Source of the DNA: Chloroflexales bacterium
GTDB taxonomy: Bacteria; Chloroflexota; Chloroflexia; Chloroflexales; Chloroflexaceae
Length of the DNA stretch: 17,381 nt
Assembly: GCA_013336035.1 (NCBI GenBank)
Contig: JAAXUL010000059.1
Span: 298 to 17,678 of the forward strand
Direction: 5' to 3'
The translations under genes were made by a program, and so were the position numbers. The notes under the pieces are model-generated. The model was not told where the DNA came from. It worked only from the letters and a program-made list of their open reading frames with translations, and did no database searches. The first letter of the stretch is position 1; every line of letters begins with the position of its first letter. This document shows, in pieces, positions 1 to 7,960 of this stretch.

Positions 1-325
1 GGCGCTCTTGCCGGCGCGCTGGCGGCAGTGGCCCGTAGTCGATCATGTCGTCGTCGTCGGCGTCTGCCCCGGCGATAGGGGGCGGGGCGAGCGATACGCG
101 CTCGGCGAGCTCGACGTCGTAGGTAGCGCGACGCTGTGTGTCGCTCAATACGACATAGGCCCGCTCGATCTCGTCGCGGCGCTGCCGCGCGATGGCCTGA
201 AGCTCGTCGGCCGCGCCGTCAAGCCTCGCCGGATCGTAGCGCTCGCGCAGCCGCTCGTAGGCCGCGTGGATCGACTCGCCGTCCGCCTTGGGGTGAACCT
301 GTAAAGTCTCGTAGTGGTCTTGCAT
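1..325 (-). CDS. J-domain-like protein, 3' end beyond the window
   Basis: The minus strand reads an open frame of 108 codons from ATG at 325 to the left edge, so the C-terminus is missing. An in-frame TGA two codons upstream (329-331) fixes this ATG as the earliest start. Residues 1-72 look like a DnaJ J-domain: HYETLQV helix I, the IHAAYERLRERY helix II, then IERAYVVLSD and RRATYDVE of helices III/IV. The HPD tripeptide that stimulates Hsp70 ATPase is replaced by D31-P32-A33 after Y30, so classical DnaK stimulation is doubtful. An acidic stretch DADDDDM (about residues 88-94) follows. No purine-rich SD is visible upstream. It lies downstream of ccmF in the same direction, separated by a hairpin repeat. 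The J-like fold is fairly secure; the function is unknown because the remainder is outside the window. Confidence 0.75.
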   Translation of the reverse strand, partial: MQDHYETLQVHPKADGESIHAAYERLRERYDPARLDGAADELQAIARQRRDEIERAYVVLSDTQRRATYDVELAERVSLAPPPIAGADADDDDMIDYGPLPPARRQER

Positions 326-363
326 TGCTCAGGTGGAGGCTATTTGCCGCAGGCGCCGGGCGT

Positions 364-480
364 CCTCACCCTTGCCCCCCTCCGCTATAGATGCGAGAGA
401 GGGGAAGCCTTGCCCTGCGGCTCGATGTTCTGTGTGCGCGCTCCCCTGTCCCGTGTCGGGAGAGGGGAGCGGGGGTGAGG
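364..480. repeat. Composite intergenic inverted-repeat element
   Basis: An element bounded by an 8-base inverted repeat: CCTCACCC at 364-371 and GGGTGAGG at 473-480. Inside are C-rich and G-rich blocks, including ATGCGAGAGAGGGG at 391-404, which recurs exactly at 11658-11671, and a strong hairpin at 440-470. It fills the gap between ccmF and the J-domain gene. It resembles dispersed non-coding intergenic repeats rather than a gene; no transposase is present. Confidence 0.55.
440..470 (-). terminator. Hairpin downstream of ccmF, possible terminator
   Basis: Arms 440-453 and 457-470 pair over 14 bases with one mismatch (448 with 462) around a 3-base loop. It begins 31 bases past the ccmF stop codon in the direction of transcription. 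There is no T-run after it on the minus strand, so it is either a factor-assisted terminator or simply part of the repeat element. It could separate the ccm transcript from the J-domain gene. Confidence 0.45.
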
Positions 481-500
481 GACGAGAGAGCGCCGCCGGC

Positions 501-2900
<2,400 letters not shown>

Positions 2901-2924
2901 AGCGGGCCTTTCCAGGTCTGTAGA

Positions 2925-3341
2925 CTAGCTATTCTTCTGGAGCTCCTGGTACTTTGAGGGGCACTTGACCAGCAGGTCGTCGGCCATAAAGGCCTGCTCG
3001 CCCTGGTCGTAGCGGCCGATGGCAACGATGCTGATCGCCTGCTCGAAGTTCGGCGGGCGCGTCTCGCTCGAGACGACCTTGATCAGTTTGCCGTCCTCGT
3101 CCTGAAGCATAAATGTGAAGCGGCCCTTCGCGTCGTACTCGCCGGTGGTGCCAAGGAATCCCGCCAGCTGCACGCTGCGCGTCGAGGCGATGGCCTCATC
3201 AACCTTCTGCGTGTACGAGCGGAAGCCGCTCTGGAAGCCGAAGATGCCGAAGATGACCGCGATCAGGATGATGCCGATGCCGGCGACATGCAGCGGCTTG
3301 ATCTCAAAGCCACGCCGGGCTGGAGGAGTAATTGTAGCCAT
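2925..3341 (-). CDS. ccmE: Heme chaperone CcmE, cysteine (CXXXY) type
   Basis: A 138-residue protein with an N-terminal membrane anchor (about 17-37) and an extracytoplasmic OB-fold domain (about 50-125: VQLAGFL, GRFTFMLQDEDGK, IVAIGRYD, FMADDLLVKCPSKY). CcmE carries heme covalently between CcmC and CcmF. The usual ligand is a histidine in HXXXY; here the motif is C127-P-S-K-Y131. The CXXXY form is known from Desulfovibrio, archaea and some other bacteria as a variant System I that often lacks CcmH. The SD AAGGAAAG lies at 3347-3354, five bases before ATG 3341. It lies between ccmD and ccmF in one minus-strand run. The family call is firm, and the Cys variant is read directly from codons. Confidence 0.95.
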   Translation of the reverse strand: MATITPPARRGFEIKPLHVAGIGIILIAVIFGIFGFQSGFRSYTQKVDEAIASTRSVQLAGFLGTTGEYDAKGRFTFMLQDEDGKLIKVVSSETRPPNFEQAISIVAIGRYDQGEQAFMADDLLVKCPSKYQELQKNS

Positions 3342-3392
3342 TCCGTCTTTCCTTAGCGTGCAGCCGTCTGTGCTCGGTGCTGAGCGGCCATC

Positions 3393-3629
3393 CTACTTCT
3401 CGACTGTCTCGCGCCCGGGGGCGCTCACGCGGGTCACCGTGGCGCGCGGCGTGGCGGGGCGCGCCTCGCCCTCGGCCTTCGTGCGCGCGCGGTCCCGCTC
3501 CAGCTCTTGCTTGAGGGCCCGGGCCATGGAGTCGATGCGCCAGAGGTAGATGAAGATGCCGATCCAGACCGCCAGGGCCACCGCCAGAGCCACGTAGATC
3601 GCCACGCCGGCCTCGAGGAACGTATTCAT
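3393..3629 (-). CDS. ccmD: Small membrane protein CcmD-like
   Basis: 78 residues from ATG 3629. The start overlaps the ccmC stop as ATGA (3626-3629), the usual sign of translational coupling, so I prefer it to the upstream in-frame start at 3662. One membrane segment (about 9-30, VAIYVALAVALAVWIGIFIYLW) is followed by a basic, helical cytoplasmic tail (RIDSMARALKQELERDRART) and a Pro/Thr/Arg-rich end. CcmD proteins have this size and layout and help release holo-CcmE from CcmC/CcmAB. Sequence identity in this family is always low, so the call rests on position between ccmC and ccmE, size and topology. Confidence 0.8.
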   Translation of the reverse strand: MNTFLEAGVAIYVALAVALAVWIGIFIYLWRIDSMARALKQELERDRARTKAEGEARPATPRATVTRVSAPGRETVEK

Positions 3630-4591
3630 ACCCGTGCCCCCTCGCGCTGTGCCAGCGCCCATTGGATACCCAGTAGGGTCGCCCGCAGATTGAGCAACCA
3701 GAAGAACAGAGCCGTAAAGCCCATGATCGAGGCCAGGAACGTGAAGAGCGTGATCCTGTTCTCGAGCAGTCCGGTGCCCGGCGCCTCGATATTCAGCAGG
3801 GCGCTGTTTGTCGCCAGGTCAACCTGCTCGAGGCCAAGCTGGTACTTCAGGCCGGGAAACTCGGGGCGACCGACCATCTCGCCCGTGGTGAGGTTGTAGC
3901 TCGGGCTAAGCATATGCTCGCCGCGCAGGCCCGGCTCGCTCACCTGCACCTGCGCGGTCACGATATCGCCCTGCTGCTCGAGGCCGAGCAGCTGGATCTT
4001 GCGGTCGCCGAGCAGCCCGAGCTTGCCCACCCCCAGGGTCACGCCGTCGCACTGGCTGCCCGGTATGAACGCGCAGTTCGGGTGCAGCGTGCTGTCGGCC
4101 AGGCGCGGGGCGACGAAGATCAGGAAGGGCACGGTGACGAAGGCGAAGAGCGAGTAGACTGCGCTGAGCTGGCGGCGGCGCTGCACATCGTCGATGGCCG
4201 AGCGCAGCGCGAAGAGGGCCGCGTAGATCAGCAGCAGCACAAAGATCGACGTCTGCCGCGGGTCCCAGTTCCAGTACACGCCCCAGACCACCTGCGAGAA
4301 GATCATCCCGGTGACCGTGGCGAGCGCCGTGAAGAGGAAGCCGCTCTCGGCCGCGGCGAGGGCGTAGTTGTCGTGCTCGGGGCGGCCCTTCCAGAGGTAG
4401 AAGCCGCTGAAGATGGCCGAGACGGTGAAGGCCAGGACGCAGACCCAGGCCGTCGGCACATGCATAATCATGATCCGGCCCGCGTTGCCGAGGCCCTCGT
4501 ACTGGGGCACGACCAGGAACATCGACACCGCCACGCCGGCCAGCCAGATGCCGACGAGCAGCTTGCCTACCTGGCCCATTCGCTGCGCCAT
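3626..4591 (-). CDS. ccmC: Heme exporter/handling protein CcmC with extracytoplasmic insertion
   Basis: 321 residues. CcmC holds heme outside the membrane and attaches it to CcmE. The WWD segment is W103-G-V-Y-W-N-W-D110, and the two heme-ligand histidines are H44 (IMHVPTAW) and H170 (STLHPN). Five membrane segments precede H170 and one follows at about 280-303. Ordinary CcmC has about 220-245 residues; here about 100 residues (173-275) are inserted between the H170 loop and the final helix. The insert is polar, probably beta-rich, and contains C173 and C181. The SD GGAAAGG lies seven bases before ATG 4591. The gene overlaps ccmD by four bases and is separated from ccmB by 216 bases that contain promoter-like elements, so ccmCDEF may have its own transcript. 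Confidence 0.95.
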   Translation of the reverse strand: MAQRMGQVGKLLVGIWLAGVAVSMFLVVPQYEGLGNAGRIMIMHVPTAWVCVLAFTVSAIFSGFYLWKGRPEHDNYALAAAESGFLFTALATVTGMIFSQVVWGVYWNWDPRQTSIFVLLLIYAALFALRSAIDDVQRRRQLSAVYSLFAFVTVPFLIFVAPRLADSTLHPNCAFIPGSQCDGVTLGVGKLGLLGDRKIQLLGLEQQGDIVTAQVQVSEPGLRGEHMLSPSYNLTTGEMVGRPEFPGLKYQLGLEQVDLATNSALLNIEAPGTGLLENRITLFTFLASIMGFTALFFWLLNLRATLLGIQWALAQREGARV

Positions 4592-4673
4592 GGGCGTACC
4601 TTTCCAGACCTTGCCGTTGTATTCCCCGTGGTTAGGGCTATCTTACTACACTGTCTCTCAGCGCAAAATGAGG

Positions 4674-4694
4674 GGACGATAAACGTCCGTTATC
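4674..4694. promoter_or_regulatory. Overlapping inverted repeats in the ccmC leader
   Basis: Two short dyads overlap here: GGACG/CGTCC with a 5-base loop (4674-4688), and GATAA/TTATC with a 7-base spacer (4678-4694). On the minus strand they lie about 30 bases downstream of the TATAAT at 4723-4728, so they would be in the early leader of a ccmCDEF transcript. They could be an operator or a small RNA hairpin. Short length makes chance occurrence possible. Confidence 0.3.
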
Positions 4695-4722
4695 TGGCGG
4701 CCGCGACGCTCGGCGCCGACTT

Positions 4723-4768
4723 ATTATAGCAGGATGCGTCGTATGCATGGAATAATTGTTACTGTCAA
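4723..4768 (-). promoter_or_regulatory. Promoter region upstream of ccmCDEF
   Basis: On the minus strand TTGACA (4768-4763) and TATAAT (4728-4723) are both perfect sigma-70-type hexamers, but 34 bases separate them, too far for one promoter. They could mark two overlapping promoters: TTGACA with the weak CATACG 17 bases on, and TATAAT with a poor -35. The stretch is AT-rich in otherwise GC-rich DNA. Transcription from the TATAAT would give a ccmC leader of about 125 bases. Confidence 0.55.
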
Positions 4769-4777
4769 GAAATTATT
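4751..4777. promoter_or_regulatory. AT-rich dyad around the -35 element, possible operator
   Basis: AATAATT (4751-4757) and AATTATT (4771-4777) form a 7-base inverted repeat with a 13-base centre that contains the TTGACA hexamer. A regulator bound here would cover the -35 region of the ccmCDEF promoter. I do not recognise the site as that of a known regulator. Confidence 0.3.
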
Positions 4778-4807
4778 GTGATCCGACAACTGTTCCGGCA
4801 TTGGCCC

Positions 4808-5566
4808 CTATGCCTCCCAGACGAAGCGGAAGAGCAGCAGCGATGTGACGAAGGTGGCGACGCTATAGGCCAGGAGGAACTGCAGAGAGGGGAGCGCCGC
4901 GGCGAAGCCGCTGCTATCGAGGGCCCGCGCCGTGCCCTGGATGGCGATGATCAGCGGGGGGACCAGCAGGGGAAAGGCGAGCACGGCGAAGATGGCGCTC
5001 TTGAAGCTTGCCTTGGCGATGATCGCCGCCAGGATTGTCGTCCCCGCGCTCAGGCAGAGCCCGCCGGCGGCCACGAGCGCGATGAAGGCCAGGGGGCTGC
5101 CCACCTCGACCCGCACGAAGACGATGAAGAGCAGGCTGGTGACCGTGCCAAGCAGGGCCAGCAGGGCCAGGTTGAGCAGAAATTTGCCGAGGTAGACGGC
5201 CACGGGCGGAGCGGCCAGCCGCAGCGCGGCCAGCGTGCGCGTCTCCTCCTCGTGGACGAAGCCGCGCGACAGCCCGCTGATCGCCGCGAAGAGCAGCGCC
5301 ACCCAGAGCAGTGACGACTGGATCAGCAGCGCCTCCTCGGTGCGCCTGAGGCCGATGAAGGTCGTCCCGATGCTCACCATCACCGCGGTGCAGGCGGCAA
5401 AGAGCACCATCGCATTGATCGCGTAGCGCGTGCGCAGCTCTGTGCGTAGGTCCTTCATAAACACCGCCCACGCCGCCGCCAGCACATCTCGCGGCGATTG
5501 CGTGGCCGGCGACTGAGCGATTGGAGCGAGCAGCTTTGCTGGCGTCTCTGGGCGTTCCATGCTCAC
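4808..5566 (-). CDS. ccmB: Heme exporter permease CcmB
   Basis: 252 residues with six hydrophobic segments. CcmB is the membrane subunit of the CcmAB ABC transporter, which uses ATP to release holo-CcmE from the CcmC/D complex. The conserved CcmB segment after the second helix is clear: FVHEEETRTLAALRLAAPPVAVYLGK (split here as FVHEEETRTLAAL then RLAAPPVAVYLGK, about residues 103-128). The N-terminus carries about 25 extra polar residues compared with E. coli CcmB (about 220). The listed start is GTG 5566, overlapping the ccmA stop as GTGA; an ATG at 5560, two bases past that stop, is an equally good choice. No terminator hairpin is obvious after the stop at 4808. Confidence 0.93.
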   Translation of the reverse strand: MSMERPETPAKLLAPIAQSPATQSPRDVLAAAWAVFMKDLRTELRTRYAINAMVLFAACTAVMVSIGTTFIGLRRTEEALLIQSSLLWVALLFAAISGLSRGFVHEEETRTLAALRLAAPPVAVYLGKFLLNLALLALLGTVTSLLFIVFVRVEVGSPLAFIALVAAGGLCLSAGTTILAAIIAKASFKSAIFAVLAFPLLVPPLIIAIQGTARALDSSGFAAALPSLQFLLAYSVATFVTSLLLFRFVWEA

Positions 5567-6183
5567 CCGCCAAGGTTCAGCACGAGATCCCCGTAGCGCA
5601 GCTCGCGGGGGTCGTTCGTGGCAATGATGACCAGGCCGTGGCGCCGCTGCGCTGCGATCACCGAGTCGACCACGCCGGCCCCTCGCTCGTCGAGGGTGAC
5701 CGTGGGCTCGTCCAGCAGCAGGGCGGGCGGGCGATGGAGCAGAGCGTAGGCGTAGCGCAGGCGCTGGGCCATACCCGACGAGTAGGCCGCCAGACGGTCA
5801 TCGCCGCGCCCGCCGAGCCCGAGGCGCTCGAGCAGGGCCTCGATCTCGGCATCATCACAGCTGATGCGGCGCACATCGGCGAAGAAGCGCAGGTTCTCGC
5901 GGGCGGTCAGGTCGCGGTAGAGCATCAGGTCTGGGGCTACCCAGCCGATCAGGTGCCCCGCGTCGCGCGGGTCGAAGACGGCCCCGCCCGCTACGTAGGC
6001 GATCTGTCCGGCGTCAGGGCGCTGCAGGCCCGCCAGAAGGCGCAGGAAGGTGCTCTTGCCGCTGCCGTTGTGCCCGCTCACCACCAGGACTTCACCGGAG
6101 CGTACCTCGAGGGACACGTCGGCGAAGACGCGGCGCGCGCCATAGCCCGCGGCCACCCCATCGATTGTCAGCCTGATCTCCAC
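5563..6183 (-). CDS. ccmA: Heme exporter ATP-binding protein CcmA
   Basis: ABC ATPase of 206 residues from GTG 6183. The Walker A is GHNGSGKST, the signature YSSGMAQRL, and the Walker B ALLLDEPT. The D-loop region TLDERG also fits. Two switch residues are unusual: where ABC ATPases have the Q-loop Gln the sequence reads VAPDLMLY, and the H-loop His is replaced by Asn in IIATNDP. An in-frame TTG at 6201 would add six residues (MCYNRS), but those codons are exactly an extended -10 promoter (TGCTACAAT, 6198-6190) whose start point would fall on the GTG. The GTG is therefore preferred and the mRNA may be leaderless. ccmA overlaps ccmB, and its neighbours identify it as CcmA rather than another ABC ATPase. 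Confidence 0.92.
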   Translation of the reverse strand: MEIRLTIDGVAAGYGARRVFADVSLEVRSGEVLVVSGHNGSGKSTFLRLLAGLQRPDAGQIAYVAGGAVFDPRDAGHLIGWVAPDLMLYRDLTARENLRFFADVRRISCDDAEIEALLERLGLGGRGDDRLAAYSSGMAQRLRYAYALLHRPPALLLDEPTVTLDERGAGVVDSVIAAQRRHGLVIIATNDPRELRYGDLVLNLGG

Positions 6184-6189
6184 AGACCG

Positions 6190-6198
6190 ATTGTAGCA
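6190..6198 (-). promoter_or_regulatory. Extended -10 promoter at the ccmA start
   Basis: TGC-TACAAT on the minus strand (6198-6190) matches an extended -10 (TGnTATAAT with one mismatch). Six bases (6189-6184) separate it from GTG 6183, so initiation would fall at the start codon itself. No good -35 is visible, as is common for extended -10 promoters. The same TGTGCTA context precedes the promoter at 14175. Confidence 0.5.
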
Positions 6199-6217
6199 CA
6201 AGCGGGGGCTGGCTCGG

Positions 6218-7054
6218 CTAATCGCCCTGCACGGGCTGGGGCTCGCGGATGAGGGCCGGCATGGTTGCGGCGGGGGCGCTGCCGGCTTTGAGGAAGCGCA
6301 GGAGGACGTCGTTGAAGATCTCGGCCTCGTCGAGGAAGGGGAAGTGGCGGCTGCGGGGCATCATGACGACCTGGGCCTGGCTCACGGCATCAAAGAGGTC
6401 GGCCTGGTTTGGGTTGACGATGTCGTCGCGGCCCCCATGCACGATCAGCGCCGGCACGCGCAGGCGGGGCAGCTCGGGCCGCAGGTCGGTGCGCCACATC
6501 GAGCTGACGGCGTAGCGCAGCGTGTTGGCGGTCGACTTGACGCTGTCGTCGATCATCTCGCTAATCGTGGGGTCGCTCGTCTCGCCCAGGAAGAAGCGGA
6601 AGAGCTTGCGGCGCACCCAGGGCATGCGGGCGAAGGCGTCGGCGAAGAAGGGGCGGTCGGTCAGCTTTAGCAGCCACGAGAGCGAGTCGCCGTCGATGGG
6701 GGCGCCCACCGTGGCCACGCGGATGATCCGGTCAGGGTAGCTTAGGGCCGTCTTCAGCGCCACCATGCCGCCCATCGAGTGCCCGACCACCATCACCCGG
6801 TCGATGCCCAGCGAGTCGAGGAAGCGGATGACCTGGTCTGAGTAGGCCTGAATGCTCTCGCGGGTCTGCTTGCGGCGCGAGTCGCCGAAGCCCCAGAAGT
6901 CGAGCGAGTAGGTGCGAAAGTGCTCGGAGACGACCTCGATCGTTGGAAACCAGTAGCGCCAGCTACCGAGCCAGCCATGAAGGAAGAGCACTGGACGTCC
7001 GCGGCCGAAGACTTCGTAGTGGACGACCTGGTTGTCGATGATGACCGCACTCAT
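6218..7054 (-). CDS. Alpha/beta-fold hydrolase
   Basis: 278 residues of the single-domain alpha/beta hydrolase fold. FLHGWLGSWRYW (about 24-35) provides the oxyanion hole, the nucleophile elbow is G91-H-S93-M-G-G96, the acid is D210 or D211 in HGGRDDIV, and the catalytic histidine is H237 in RSRHFPF. A cap region lies about 118-195. There is no signal peptide, so it is probably a cytoplasmic esterase-, epoxide hydrolase- or haloperoxidase-like enzyme; substrate cannot be told from sequence. It ends 34 bases before the preferred ccmA start (16 before the TTG) on the same strand, so read-through into the ccm genes is possible. No strong SD is visible before ATG 7054. Confidence 0.9.
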   Translation of the reverse strand: MSAVIIDNQVVHYEVFGRGRPVLFLHGWLGSWRYWFPTIEVVSEHFRTYSLDFWGFGDSRRKQTRESIQAYSDQVIRFLDSLGIDRVMVVGHSMGGMVALKTALSYPDRIIRVATVGAPIDGDSLSWLLKLTDRPFFADAFARMPWVRRKLFRFFLGETSDPTISEMIDDSVKSTANTLRYAVSSMWRTDLRPELPRLRVPALIVHGGRDDIVNPNQADLFDAVSQAQVVMMPRSRHFPFLDEAEIFNDVLLRFLKAGSAPAATMPALIREPQPVQGD

Positions 7055-7184
7055 AAGCGCTTCACGGCCTGATATTCATGAGGAGAGACCCCTCGCCTTT
7101 ATGATAACGCACAACTGCAACCAGTTTCGCACATGCGTATGGGCGCTGTAAAGGGCCATACGCTCCCGCTCGCCGCTCACACAG

Positions 7185-7223
7185 CCGCCCCCTCGCCTGG
7201 CCGCCAAGCCGGGCGAGGGGCGG
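7185..7223 (-). terminator. GC-rich hairpin, possible terminator
   Basis: The arms at 7185-7197 (C-rich) and 7211-7223 (G-rich) pair over 12 bases with one bulged C. The hairpin starts 15 bases past the stop of the coiled-coil protein gene in its direction of transcription and lies before the hydrolase gene. No T-run follows, so termination is uncertain. The C-rich/G-rich style matches the other intergenic repeats of this window. Confidence 0.45.
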
Positions 7224-7237
7224 GGATACGCGGCGGA

Positions 7238-7873
7238 TTAGTCGGCGCTGCCGGCCCGGGCGCGCAGGGTCGAGATGCTGCTCTCGCGCTCATTCAGCGA
7301 GCGGCGCAGGCGCCACTGCAGGGTGGCGATGTCGTCAGAGATTAAGTGCAGGTGCTCCATCTCTTGCTCTAGCTCTTCCAGCAGCACGCGGGCCTGTAGG
7401 CCCACCGAGGCGTTGGTGCGCTCGGCCGAGAGCACTCCGACCCGCGCCTGGATGGCCGCGAGCAGGCTCATCAGGTTCGCCCACGCCTCATTATCATGCA
7501 CCTGGGCGCTGCGCTGGGCGCGCGTGCGGGTGTCAAGCCAGCTCTGGATCTGGGTCTGCATCGAGCCAATCCGCTCCTCGATCAGGTGCACAGACGCCTG
7601 GTCGACCACCGACCCCTGGCCAAAGTCGCGCTGGGCCGCGCCGACAATCTGCTCGAGCTGGTCTTGCAGATAGGCGATCGAGGCGCTCAGCTGCGACTGG
7701 CGCATGGTCACCGCCTCTTGCTCGTTGAGCATATCGAGCAGCATGTCACGTAGATCGGCCGACTCCCGGGCGCTTCGCAGGGCCTGCTGGTGGAGTAGGT
7801 GCGGCACAAACCAGAGTAGTAGCGCGAGGAGCGTGATGACGGCGATACCAAGCGCCACGAAGAGAGCGTTCAT
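7238..7873 (-). CDS. Membrane-anchored coiled-coil protein of unknown function
   Basis: 211 residues from ATG 7873, chosen because AGGAGG (7880-7885) lies six bases upstream. The frame stays open upstream to 7933, but those 20 residues are basic and unlikely. Residues 3-26 (ALFVALGIAVITLLALLLWFVPHL) form one membrane helix, short outside end first. The remainder is a long, hydrophilic, probably coiled-coil helical region with heptad-like Leu/Ile spacing (RDMLLDMLNEQEAV, SIAYLQDQLEQIVG, LLEELEQEMEHLHLISDDIATLQWRLRRSL). There are no cysteines and no enzyme motif. The layout resembles bacterial membrane-tethered scaffold or methyl-accepting-like stalks without a signalling tip, but I recognise no family. 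It sits between prmC and the hydrolase on the same strand. Confidence 0.8.
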   Translation of the reverse strand: MNALFVALGIAVITLLALLLWFVPHLLHQQALRSARESADLRDMLLDMLNEQEAVTMRQSQLSASIAYLQDQLEQIVGAAQRDFGQGSVVDQASVHLIEERIGSMQTQIQSWLDTRTRAQRSAQVHDNEAWANLMSLLAAIQARVGVLSAERTNASVGLQARVLLEELEQEMEHLHLISDDIATLQWRLRRSLNERESSISTLRARAGSAD

Positions 7874-7960
7874 ATGATGCCTCCTGTTCCCTACCCTCAG
7901 TGTAGAACGGAAGGGCGGACGGCATCTAGGCACCCGGATGACAGGTGGATTACACCAAAT

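Noticed and set aside
4776..4789. Possible Rex-type redox operator (TTGT...ACAA) near the ccmB stop
   Set aside because: Only four bases per arm match and the spacing differs from the known consensus.
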